Shown here: positions 1-6,430 of the stretch, one piece after another
How positions within the stretch are numbered: the first letter of the stretch is position 1
How the letters are laid out: every line of letters starts with the position of its first letter
Origin: Bacteroidota bacterium
GTDB taxonomy: Bacteria; Bacteroidota; Bacteroidia; Flavobacteriales_F; PHOS-HE28
Length of the DNA: 38,336 nucleotides
Reading direction: 5' to 3'
Assembly (NCBI GenBank): GCA_018266685.1
Contig: JAFDZY010000407.1
Span: forward strand, 1-38,336
Made by a program: the position numbers and the translations under genes
The notes under the pieces: generated by a model
Seen by the model: only the letters and a program-made list of their open reading frames with translations
Databases searched by the model: none
Told to the model about the DNA's origin: nothing

Positions 1-701
1 CCAAGCAGCGCGTGCTGCAGATCTTCGAGGAATGCAAAAAGACCCTCACCACCAAGGTGGACGTGCTCGGCTTTGAATTTGAGCTGGGCCTGCTGCCCAA
101 CACCTTCGATGATCTGCGCCAACAAGGCGTGGACATCACCGCCAAGTACATCCCCAAGGACGTGTTCGACCCGCGCGCCGTGGCCAAGGGCCAAGTGAAA
201 TTCTTCGACGTGGCCTACCTGGACGCCAAGGCCCACATCACCAAGCGCAAGGTGAAGATCGAACTGGTGGATTTCGTGACCAAATACACCCAGGACGACC
301 TGGAGGAAGTGGAAAAGCAACTGAAGAAAGGCAGCAAGGTGGTGATCGAGAACGGCAAGATCATCAAGCTCACCAAGGACAAGAACGACTTCACCGAGCG
401 CACCGTGCTCACCCAGAACTGGCAGGATTGGGTGGACTACTGGGCCATCGACTTCAACTACCGCGACAAGAAGGAGGTGATCCGCGTGCCGCAGGCCGAT
501 GGATCGGTGAAGGAGGAGTGGACCGGCAACTACCTCTTCGAGAACGAGTGGCAGAGCTTCCGCACCCGCAAGGACCTCAAGCTGGAATACACCAGCGCAG
601 AGCACGAATATCCTGCCGCGGGCACCTACCAGGTGATGGTGAAGGTGATCGACATCCTGGGGGTGGACACCAGCCGGGTGATGGAGGTGCGGGTGAAGTG
701 A
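1..701 (+). CDS. C-terminal part of a probable site-specific DNA-methyltransferase (5' end outside window)
   Basis: The frame is open from the first bases of the window, so the GTG at 12 is an internal codon and only about the last 233 residues are present. The fragment resembles the C-terminal region of large adenine-specific DNA methyltransferases of restriction-modification type, as I recall them: a lysine-rich helical stretch, then WVDYWAIDF, then ENEWQSFRTRKD, ending in a beta-sandwich-like VKVIDILGVDTSRVMEV. The end also resembles a PKD-like fold. The methyltransferase catalytic motifs would lie upstream and cannot be seen, so the call rests on recalled C-terminal similarity alone. The next gene, 60 bp downstream on the same strand, carries a nuclease-like motif, which fits a restriction-modification or defence locus. 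A helicase or endonuclease subunit of the same system is the main alternative. Confidence 0.5.
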   Translation, partial: KQRVLQIFEECKKTLTTKVDVLGFEFELGLLPNTFDDLRQQGVDITAKYIPKDVFDPRAVAKGQVKFFDVAYLDAKAHITKRKVKIELVDFVTKYTQDDLEEVEKQLKKGSKVVIENGKIIKLTKDKNDFTERTVLTQNWQDWVDYWAIDFNYRDKKEVIRVPQADGSVKEEWTGNYLFENEWQSFRTRKDLKLEYTSAEHEYPAAGTYQVMVKVIDILGVDTSRVMEVRVK

Positions 702-705
702 GGGA

Positions 706-745
706 GCCGTTGTCCGTTGTCAGTTCCAAATTGTCCGTTTGAAAG
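706..745. repeat. GTTGTC-rich intergenic spacer repeat
   Basis: The spacer contains TTGTCCGTTGTCAGTT and then TTGTCCGTTT. Related strings recur in the spacers at 2792-2863 and 3021-3050, so this is a dispersed low-complexity spacer motif rather than part of a gene. Confidence 0.6.
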
Positions 746-761
746 GTAAAAAGAGCATCCC

Positions 762-1238
762 ATGACCCCCTTCTCCCAGAACAGCATCAAGGGCCGCGTG
801 GCCGAGACCATCATCCAGGAGCTTTTCCTGGCGCACGATTTCAATGTGTTCCACTACGGCATGGAGCGCAGCATACCGGGCATTGCGCAACTGACGCGCA
901 AGACCAACGGCCCGGTGAACCACCGCATCCGCACCATGCCCGACTTCGTGGTGCAGGACCCGCGCAACCACCGCTTACATTTCGTTGAGGTGAAATACCG
1001 CGCCAACGGACAGTTCAGCATGGACGACATCAAGGGCGATTACCCTTGGCCGCATGCTTACTTCATCGTGGTGAGCAAGGAGCACATCAAGTGCCTTACC
1101 TACAAGCAGCTCGCGGCGGGCAAGGCCATTACACCGGAATGCAACAACCTCCTCATCGTCCGCAAGGACCTCGGCCTGGACCGCACGCTGATCGTGGACT
1201 ATGGGCGAATGGCGAAGAATTTTTTCGCGGGGGTGTGA
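762..1238 (+). CDS. Small PD-(D/E)XK nuclease-like protein
   Basis: This 158-residue protein shows a compact PD-(D/E)XK signature. A helix with Glu15 (GRVAETIIQELF) is followed by Pro60-Asp61 in TMPDFVV and, after a short turn, by Glu76-Val-Lys78 in HFVEVKYR. This order of E, PD and ExK fits the metal-binding core of restriction-endonuclease-fold proteins. It has no other visible domain, signal peptide or membrane segment. It starts 60 bp after the putative methyltransferase fragment on the same strand, so a restriction or repair role is plausible. The ATG at 762 is the first good start; no Shine-Dalgarno sequence is visible. A Holliday-junction-resolvase-like or VRR-type nuclease is an alternative reading. 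Substrate and partner are unknown. Confidence 0.55.
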   Translation: MTPFSQNSIKGRVAETIIQELFLAHDFNVFHYGMERSIPGIAQLTRKTNGPVNHRIRTMPDFVVQDPRNHRLHFVEVKYRANGQFSMDDIKGDYPWPHAYFIVVSKEHIKCLTYKQLAAGKAITPECNNLLIVRKDLGLDRTLIVDYGRMAKNFFAGV

Positions 1239-1248
1239 GGGGGAAGCC

Positions 1249-1276
1249 GTCGGTAAGTCAAACTTCCGTCCGGCAC
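1249..1276 (-). repeat. Degenerate REP element, inverted relative to the next two
   Basis: The stretch GGTAAGTCAAACTTCCGTCC is a decayed reverse-complement relative of the REP copies at 1311-1326 and 1351-1366. Its palindrome is largely lost. It begins 10 bp after the stop codon of the nuclease-like gene. Confidence 0.5.
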
Positions 1277-1288
1277 CGGATCTATGCA

Positions 1289-1384
1289 ATCCAACAACCG
1301 GGTTTCTGCGCCAGACGGGAGTCTGGCTTACCACGTTGTTGGATCATGCGCCTGACGGGAGTCTGGCTTACCCGGCTGTTGGAT
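1289..1384. repeat. Pair of tandem REP elements bounded by inverted repeats (BIME-like)
   Basis: Two direct copies, 40 bp apart, contain CCAGACGGGAGTCTGG (1311-1326) and CCTGACGGGAGTCTGG (1351-1366), each followed by CTTACC and GTTGGAT. The first can form a 6-bp stem with a GGGA loop. The whole unit is bounded by ATCCAACAACCGGG (1289-1302) and its near-exact inverse CCCGGCTGTTGGAT (1371-1384, 13 of 14 matching). It ends 5 bp from the stop codon of the RAYT transposase, the usual position for REP elements mobilised by that enzyme class. Confidence 0.8.
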
Positions 1385-1389
1385 TACTT

Positions 1390-2157
1390 CTACCCCTCAT
1401 CTCCCGCCCCGGCCGAAGACCACCGCCAATCCTCCGCCCTTTTCACTAATCCCGCTTTCACCGGGTTGTTGTGGATATAATCCACCACGGTGTTGAAATG
1501 CCCGTTGTCGCGGATGTAGCGGTCGAAGTAGTCGCGGTGCCAAACGGGTGGCAAGCCAGACTCCAGTCTGGCGACAACACCCGTTGGCACCGTACCCATC
1601 CCATGCTCCTTCAAGTACGCATTGATCCTCCTTCCCGTGAACTTCTTCCACGAGCCCACGATACTGCCCATCGTCCAACCTTCCGCCACTTGGAAGAGCA
1701 CGTGGACGTGGTTCGGCATTACGCACCATGCGAATAGCTGGTAGCGTTCGCCTTGGAAGTTGAGGAGCGTGTGCTGCACCAATTCCGCCAGTTCAGGGAT
1801 CTGCAGCACGCAACTGCCCCTTCCCGCATCCAAATATGCCGCAACCCGCTTTTCCTTCTCCGTGTCACGAAGCGATGGCGGAATACGTTCCAGTTCCGCG
1901 GCCATCTTCTCCACTACCTCCCTCGGCAGGCTATCGGCCAAATGGAACGTCACGTGCTGGATCAGGCGCGGACTTTCCACATGCGGATGGTAGCCACGGT
2001 CCCACCAGACCGGATCACCGGAGTTTCCGGCTGCCTTCAGCCCTTTGCCCAAGCGGCCATAGCCGGGTGCTCTCTTCTCCTTCAGTCTTCGGGCTGATGG
2101 CCTGGCATCCCCACCAGTTCCCGATATATTGGAATCATCGTCCATTTCCTCTGTCAT
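1390..2157 (-). CDS. REP-associated tyrosine transposase (RAYT, Y1 family)
   Basis: From the ATG at 2157 the protein has 255 residues. It shows the single-strand transposase signature of the IS200/TnpA-REP family: the HUH motif in CVMPNHVHVLF (His150-Val-His152), and the conserved YFDRYIRD segment (Tyr210/Tyr214, one likely the catalytic tyrosine) followed by DYIHNNPVKAGLV. Such enzymes recognise hairpin REP elements and are normally single-copy domesticated genes. REP palindromes flank this gene on both sides (1289-1384 and 2182-2248). Another lies inside the coding region at 1540-1587 and encodes in-frame residues about 192-206 between the two catalytic motifs. The frame also opens from a TTG at 2196, but that start lies inside a REP element, so 2157 is preferred; ATG 2145 is another option. 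Confidence 0.88.
   Translation of the reverse strand: MTEEMDDDSNISGTGGDARPSARRLKEKRAPGYGRLGKGLKAAGNSGDPVWWDRGYHPHVESPRLIQHVTFHLADSLPREVVEKMAAELERIPPSLRDTEKEKRVAAYLDAGRGSCVLQIPELAELVQHTLLNFQGERYQLFAWCVMPNHVHVLFQVAEGWTMGSIVGSWKKFTGRRINAYLKEHGMGTVPTGVVARLESGLPPVWHRDYFDRYIRDNGHFNTVVDYIHNNPVKAGLVKRAEDWRWSSAGAGDEG
1540..1587. repeat. REP element embedded in frame within the RAYT gene
   Basis: A perfect palindrome CCAGACTCCAGTCTGG (1556-1571; 7-bp stem) sits inside outer inverted arms CCAAACGGGTG (1540-1550) and CACCCGTTGG (1578-1587). On the coding (minus) strand the loop reads TGGA within CCAGACTGGAGTCTGG. The insert length keeps the reading frame open and adds roughly TGVVARLESGLPPVW to the transposase. 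Confidence 0.8.
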
Positions 2158-2181
2158 CACGCACCGATCCGAGCTGTAGCC

Positions 2182-2248
2182 CAAAGTAGCATACAACGGG
2201 ATTTATCGCCGGACTGGAGTCCGGCAGCACCCAGTGTGTGCTACTTTG
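2182..2248. repeat. REP element with perfect outer inverted repeats
   Basis: The central palindrome CCGGACTGGAGTCCGG (2209-2224) is perfect and again has TGGA at its centre. It is enclosed by a perfect 10-bp inverted pair, CAAAGTAGCA (2182-2191) and TGCTACTTTG (2239-2248). The element lies between the divergent starts of the RAYT and the HIRAN gene, so it may affect transcription of both. Confidence 0.8.
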
Positions 2249-2272
2249 CAGCAATCCTTTCTTCTTTCGCCG

Positions 2273-2788
2273 ATGAACCGACTCTCCTTCCTCCGCAACC
2301 TCATCGGCAGCGCCGCGTTGCTTACCCTGCCCCCCCGCGAACTGCTCGCCGAGCACCAGCCCGGCCTGCTGGACTGGACCGAGGAATGCGAGCTGCTCCA
2401 CGCCTGGGACGGTTACGTGAAGGGCTTCCGCTTCCACGACGGGCCCAATGTGCTGGCGCGGATCAAGGACGAGGACGAGTTGGACCTGCTGCGCGAGTAC
2501 GACAACGAACACGACCCCGATGCCGTGGCCGTGTACTGGCAGGGCCACAAGCTGGGCTACCTGCCCATGAGCGAGAACCGCACGCTGGCCAACCTGATCG
2601 ATCACGGCATGAAGCTCTCCGCCTACGTGATCTATACCCAGCCCAATGAAGACCCCTGGGTGCAATGCTTCATCGGCGTGCAGCTCATCGTGCCCTCCAA
2701 CCCTTCCTTCCAGCGCTACATCGATGCGTACATGGAGCGGCCCGATGCGGGGTACAAGCGGCATAGGCATTGTGGGGGGGAGGGATAG
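2273..2788 (+). CDS. HIRAN-domain protein with N-terminal hydrophobic leader
   Basis: The 171-residue protein has a HIRAN-like core at about residues 45-125: GFRFHDG, then LLREYDNEHDPDAVAVYWQ, then HKLGYLPMSENRTLANLIDHG. HIRAN domains are found alone or fused to SNF2 helicases and nucleases and bind DNA ends in the well-studied HLTF case. Residues 1-25 (MNRLSFLRNLIGSAALLTL) resemble a short export leader or membrane anchor, which would be odd for a DNA-binding role. The ATG at 2273 is chosen because the longer frame begins at 2234 inside a REP element. The gene is separated from the divergent RAYT only by that element. Its C-terminal 45 residues carry no recognised motif. Confidence 0.7.
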   Translation: MNRLSFLRNLIGSAALLTLPPRELLAEHQPGLLDWTEECELLHAWDGYVKGFRFHDGPNVLARIKDEDELDLLREYDNEHDPDAVAVYWQGHKLGYLPMSENRTLANLIDHGMKLSAYVIYTQPNEDPWVQCFIGVQLIVPSNPSFQRYIDAYMERPDAGYKRHRHCGGEG

Positions 2789-2791
2789 GTG

Positions 2792-2863
2792 TTGGTTGTC
2801 AGTTGTCCGTTGTCGGTTGTCAGTTGTTCGTGGCACCGCCTGACAACTAACAACGGACACCTG
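2792..2863. repeat. GTTGTC repeat array with inverted partner
   Basis: The spacer after the HIRAN gene is built from variants of GTTGTCAGTTGTCCGTTGTC (several consecutive units) and then an inverted partner, CTGACAACTAACAACGGACA, allowing a long imperfect hairpin. Related strings occur at 706-745 and 3021-3050. Confidence 0.65.
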
Positions 2864-2874
2864 AGTCCTTGCCC

Positions 2875-2882
2875 TATCTTTC
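2875..2882 (+). promoter_or_regulatory. Possible -7 element (TATCTTTC) for the 39-residue protein
   Basis: TATCTTTC resembles TAnnTTTG with the last base changed and lies 17 bp upstream of the ATG at 2899. No TTG is found at the expected 19-bp distance, so this is weak. Confidence 0.3.
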
Positions 2883-2898
2883 ACCCACTCCCCCACCA

Positions 2899-3018
2899 AT
2901 GAACAAATTCCTCCGCGCCCTCATCGCCGGCTACGGCGCCAAGAAGCTGGGCGGCGGCTGCGTGAGCACCGTGGTGATCTTCCTGTTGCTGTACTGGCTG
3001 CTGGGCACGTGCAATTGA
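2899..3018 (+). CDS. Short membrane protein, 39 residues
   Basis: ATG at 2899 to TGA at 3018 encodes a 39-residue protein. It starts MNKFLRALIAGYGAKKLGGG and continues into a hydrophobic segment of about 16 residues (VSTVVIFLLLYWLLGTC). A basic, glycine-rich N-terminus followed by one membrane helix is a typical small membrane-protein layout, and Bacteroidota genomes carry many like it. A candidate promoter lies just upstream, and the gene stands alone between GTTGTC spacer repeats. The codon use is like that of the neighbouring genes. I do not recognise a specific family and cannot give a function. Confidence 0.6.
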   Translation: MNKFLRALIAGYGAKKLGGGCVSTVVIFLLLYWLLGTCN

Positions 3019-3020
3019 GG

Positions 3021-3050
3021 GCGTAGTTCGTAGTTGTCGGTTGTTCGCGG
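3021..3050. repeat. Short GTTGTC-type spacer repeat
   Basis: GTAGTTCGTAGTTGTCGGTT follows the stop of the 39-residue protein gene and matches the spacer motif seen at 706-745 and 2792-2863. The remaining spacer up to 3243 shows no further gene that I can support. Confidence 0.45.
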
Positions 3051-3243
3051 TGCACCGGAGGTGATCGGCTGTCGAGACTGATCAATAACGTGTGTCCGCA
3101 CCTTCCCTTTGCCCTTTTTCTTCTCCTCCACAAACCACGCATGTTCCCCCTGATCGTTGGATCGATCGTGCATAACCCGTTACGCGGAAGTGGCCCGCGC
3201 ATGCATGTGAAGGATAGTTTGCGATCGAACCAGAAGACGAGAA

Positions 3244-3687
3244 ATGACGTTGACATCCCAATTGGACGAGCTGTTGATCGCACTGCGCCAAACGCACGCG
3301 CGCCTGCTCGCACCCATGGATCACCAGCAACTGCTGCTGCCCAATGATCCGGAAATTTTCGTGGAGGACGTGCTGCACTATGTGATGGACGAGTGGCGCA
3401 GCGACCTGCTCAAGGAAGGCCATGTGCTGGAGGAGGTCACTTCCTGGAAGGACCCCGTGAACCACTACCCCCGCTTTGAACTGCGCGTGAACGGTGGTGC
3501 CACTCTGGACCTGCTCTTCAGCGGCTCCTATCCGGAAACCCTGTTCCTGCACGTGGGCAAAACCATGGCCAACAAGAACCAGTTCAGCGATGCCCAGTCC
3601 GTGTGCGTGCCCTTGCGCGTGAGCAACGACCCCAATGCACTGCTGTTTTCCGTGCTGGGCGGGTTGAAGGAGTTTGCCAAGGCCTGA
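3244..3687 (+). CDS. Hypothetical protein, 147 residues
   Basis: I do not recognise the family. The protein looks soluble and globular: an N-terminal helical region (TSQLDELLIALRQTHARLL), an acidic stretch around residues 35-60, and a C-terminal part with alternating beta segments (YPRFELRVNG, TLDLLFSG, ETLFLHVG) ending LGGLKEFAKA. There is no signal peptide, membrane helix or catalytic motif that I can name. It starts at ATG 3244. A near-promoter string (GATAGTTTG, one base short in spacing) lies upstream. The SixA-like gene follows about 55 bp later on the same strand and could be co-transcribed. Its GC-rich codon use matches the neighbours, so it is probably a real gene. Confidence 0.6.
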   Translation: MTLTSQLDELLIALRQTHARLLAPMDHQQLLLPNDPEIFVEDVLHYVMDEWRSDLLKEGHVLEEVTSWKDPVNHYPRFELRVNGGATLDLLFSGSYPETLFLHVGKTMANKNQFSDAQSVCVPLRVSNDPNALLFSVLGGLKEFAKA

Positions 3688-3743
3688 CCAGCTCGTACTG
3701 CGGCTTGTGCATTGCCGGTCCAGGGCCGAGTAACTTGCAGGCT

Positions 3744-4259
3744 TTGCCAACACTCCACGTCATCAAAACGCTCTACCTCACCCGCCACGCCAAAAGCGAT
3801 CCCGCAGGGCCGGGCCAGCAGGACTTTGACCGCCCGCTAAGCCAGCAGGGCAGGCTGGATGCCGCGCGGATGGCCGAACGCTTTGCCGAACGGAAGGAAC
3901 CCGTGGATGCCATAGTGAGCAGCACCGCCAGGCGGGCGATCACCACCGCCCGGTTCTGTTCCGCCGCATTGGGGAACATGCCCGTACATGAAACCCGCGA
4001 CATCTACCATGCGGACCTCTATGCATTGGAAGCAATCCTGCGGGCACTGCCCGATGCGCACGACCGTGTGATGATCTTCGGGCACAACCCCGGCTTCAGC
4101 GAACTGGTGGAGCACCTCGCAGCACCGCACCTGTACCACCTGTCGCCGTGCACTACGGTCCGCATCGACCTGCATGTGGGCCAGTGGCACGAAGTGGCTT
4201 CCGGCACGGGAACCATGGCGTGGTGGGATTCACCAAAACGGGACCGGGCAGACCTATAA
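3744..4259 (+). CDS. sixA: SixA-like phosphohistidine phosphatase (histidine phosphatase family)
   Basis: The protein has the histidine-phosphatase signature: TLYLTRHAKSD near the N-terminus (Arg14-His15, the phosphorylated histidine), DFDRPLSQQGRLDA, VDAIVSSTARRAITTA, and the second active-site histidine in MIFGHNPGFSEL near residue 113. Length (about 170) and motif spacing match SixA, which dephosphorylates phosphohistidine, for instance on HPt domains. The start is uncertain. The frame is open from 3603, overlapping the previous gene, but the conserved part begins at about 3750 and only TTG codons (3735, 3744) are near; an unusual start is possible. The stop overlaps by 6 bp the stop of the convergent gene on the other strand. 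Confidence 0.8.
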   Translation: MPTLHVIKTLYLTRHAKSDPAGPGQQDFDRPLSQQGRLDAARMAERFAERKEPVDAIVSSTARRAITTARFCSAALGNMPVHETRDIYHADLYALEAILRALPDAHDRVMIFGHNPGFSELVEHLAAPHLYHLSPCTTVRIDLHVGQWHEVASGTGTMAWWDSPKRDRADL

Positions 4260-5585
4260 CCGTTCGCGGTACACCGTGCGCTTTTGGAGCGAACCCGCAG
4301 GCCGCCAGATGTAGTACACCCAGCCGTTGTGCACCTGTACGCGTTCCGGCCACTGCACGGCAAGCTTGAAGGGAGCAGCCATTCCCCCAGTTACCGGATC
4401 AATGGCCCGCAGCCAAGTGGTGCCATGGCGCTGAAATTCGGCAAACACCTTTCCGGTGATCCAGTCCTGCACTAGCCGGCCCGTCCATTGCTTCACCTCT
4501 TCCTTTCCCCGGTAGGCCAAGGGCACCGATGGCTTCTCCGCCAAGGCCAGCGTGAATTTCCGCAATCGGCCGCGCGGGTTGTCGAACACCAGGAGCGTAT
4601 CGCCCACCACGAACAACGGCGCATACAACGGTTGGTACCAAATGTTGTGGCTGAAGCCGGCCATGTACCCCGCAACCGTCTCCTTGTCCAGGCCGAGCTC
4701 CGCAGCCAAGTTCATGGCGAGCACCTTGTCCGGGCCTTTCAGGTATTTGTACTCACTGCGGAACAGGCCCATCATGAAGCTGTCCACCACCGAGCAGATG
4801 CGCTGCAGGGTGTCATGGACGGGATCGTACGCCAGGTGGTCCAGCGCGGGATAGTCCGCATTGGCGTTGGAGCCTACCACGCGCTGCGGAATACTGTCGG
4901 TCCAGGGCAGCACGCGTTGGCGGAGATCTTCCAGCCCAAACGGCTGCAACCCGAGTCCTTCCGATGTGCGGCCCACGGCAAACGCATGCCGCGTGCCTTC
5001 AATCACCACGTCGTAGCGCAGGTCACGGCGCAAGCCAAGCACATCCTCCGGCACCGGACAGGAAGCCACTTCATGGAACAGCGTGTCCAGCAGCACGAGG
5101 CGCACATCGCGCAGGATCTCCTTGCCTGCATCGCCTTCTGCACGCAGCATGCGCGGATGTTCATAGGCCAGCACCCACAGGCCGGCATCGTTCACCAGCA
5201 GGTCGGCGGCATGCAGGTCTTCCCGTCGGTACACCTCTTCGGGCACGGCACGGCCCACGGTAATGGTAGGAAGAAGCTCGTGCCGCGCTTCCAGGAACAC
5301 CACGCGTTCCAACCCTGCCTCCGCTTCATTCACCCGAACTTCCCGCGGCTGATAGCTCGTGTGGGCAAAGGATAGGACCACCGTTCCCGTTCGCTCCAAT
5401 GGCACATTGGCCCGTCCGATGGCATCTGTGAGGACCAGTACGCTGCCGTTCACGGCAATGGCCACGCCCCCAATGGGCGTGTGTTCCACGCTATCCAGCA
5501 CCAGCACGGGTTGCAACCGCTGGGCGCTTGCATGCAACAGGCAACCGAACGTCAGCACAAGCACCAAGCAGTTGCGCAGTTTCAT
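4254..5585 (-). CDS. Secreted protein with carboxypeptidase-regulatory-like N-terminal domain
   Basis: The 443-residue protein starts with a clear signal peptide (MKLRNCLVLVLTFGCLLHASAQ, cleavage after SAQ). A CarboxypepD_reg-like beta-sandwich follows at about residues 23-100 (LVLDSVEHTPIGGVAIAVNG, then TDAIGRANVPL, then YQPREVRV), as seen at the start of many Bacteroidota surface proteins. The remaining 340 residues alternate short beta strands with WVLAYE, LLVFDNPRGRLRKF and TTWLRAIDPVTG, suggesting a beta-propeller-like or repeat fold, but I cannot name a family. There is no TonB plug or barrel, so it is not a SusC-type transporter. The start at 5585 is chosen for the signal peptide; ATG 5591 and 5621 are upstream alternatives. 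Probably periplasmic or outer-membrane exposed. Confidence 0.65.
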   Translation of the reverse strand: MKLRNCLVLVLTFGCLLHASAQRLQPVLVLDSVEHTPIGGVAIAVNGSVLVLTDAIGRANVPLERTGTVVLSFAHTSYQPREVRVNEAEAGLERVVFLEARHELLPTITVGRAVPEEVYRREDLHAADLLVNDAGLWVLAYEHPRMLRAEGDAGKEILRDVRLVLLDTLFHEVASCPVPEDVLGLRRDLRYDVVIEGTRHAFAVGRTSEGLGLQPFGLEDLRQRVLPWTDSIPQRVVGSNANADYPALDHLAYDPVHDTLQRICSVVDSFMMGLFRSEYKYLKGPDKVLAMNLAAELGLDKETVAGYMAGFSHNIWYQPLYAPLFVVGDTLLVFDNPRGRLRKFTLALAEKPSVPLAYRGKEEVKQWTGRLVQDWITGKVFAEFQRHGTTWLRAIDPVTGGMAAPFKLAVQWPERVQVHNGWVYYIWRPAGSLQKRTVYRERL

Positions 5586-5648
5586 CCTCATCCCTGCATG
5601 CAAGATGCAGCCATCGCGCAAAATGCACGGCGGCGACAGGAATAAAGG

Positions 5649-6368
5649 TCAACGTTTGTTTGCCGGTTGCCCTCCACTTCGGAACATCGCCACCAACGGC
5701 ACCGTGGCCAGCACACAGGCCCCCAGGAACAATCCCCATTGAAAAACTTGCGGCACATAGGCGTTCAGTGCTTCCATGGCCGGCGCACCCATGGCGCGTT
5801 GCGGGGCTGTGGCGGCCAGGTAGCGCACGGGTTCTTCCATGAAGGTAAAGAGCATGATCGCACCGGAGAGGAAAAGCACCGCCCATTGCCAGGCCGAAGG
5901 CCCAAAGCCCGCCCGGTGTTCCCTTCCGCGCAAGATCGCCACGGCCAAAACCATCAGGCCCGCCGACACCATGCAGGGCGCCAGCACCGGCCCCACCCAC
6001 ACGGTGGGCAGCAGAAAGAGCACGTCCCAGGTGAGCCAACTTTCCGGCCAGCCGAGGATCAACTTGAGAAACACGTAATAGAACAGGTCCCACACGGCGA
6101 AGGCCCAGCAGAACCAGGCAAAGCGTTCCATGCGCATACGGGAAACCAATGCGCCTGGCGCCAGCAGCATCACCAGCGTGGCCGCTTCGCGCAGTAGCTC
6201 GGTGATCACCAACTTCGAATCAAGCGGTGCCAATGGAAACTTGAACCCATCCGGGTAGGCCACGGCGCGCAAATACACCACCACTGCGGCTTCCAGGAAG
6301 CCCATGGCCACGGCAAATGCCGTTACCCAAGGCAATACGGAAAGCCAATGGCGTTTGTTGACATCCAT
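5649..6368 (-). CDS. Polytopic membrane protein, unknown function
   Basis: The 239-residue protein has about six or seven hydrophobic segments (roughly residues 10-33, 55-75, 85-105, 115-145, 158-178, 205-230). Notable loops include YPDGFKFPLAPLDSKL after the first helix and WDLFYYVFLKLILGWPESWLTWDVLFLLP in the middle. Conserved-looking aromatic and charged residues near the helix ends (ESWLTWD, FMEEPVRYL) suggest an integral-membrane enzyme or assembly factor, but no catalytic motif can be named. The gene lies 63 bp upstream of the secreted-protein gene on the same strand, so the two may be co-transcribed. It begins at ATG 6368 and downstream of ilvE. Confidence 0.6.
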   Translation of the reverse strand: MDVNKRHWLSVLPWVTAFAVAMGFLEAAVVVYLRAVAYPDGFKFPLAPLDSKLVITELLREAATLVMLLAPGALVSRMRMERFAWFCWAFAVWDLFYYVFLKLILGWPESWLTWDVLFLLPTVWVGPVLAPCMVSAGLMVLAVAILRGREHRAGFGPSAWQWAVLFLSGAIMLFTFMEEPVRYLAATAPQRAMGAPAMEALNAYVPQVFQWGLFLGACVLATVPLVAMFRSGGQPANKR

Positions 6369-6430
6369 ACCTGGGGCAACCGCTGCGTGTGTTACCGTGG
6401 AACGCAGATCAACGCCGAATCGTGTGCAGC

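Noticed and set aside
1308-1387. Two 40-bp direct repeats that could be read as a short CRISPR array.
   Set aside because: Only two copies, no spacer diversity and no cas genes; the hairpin structure and adjacent RAYT explain them better as REP elements.
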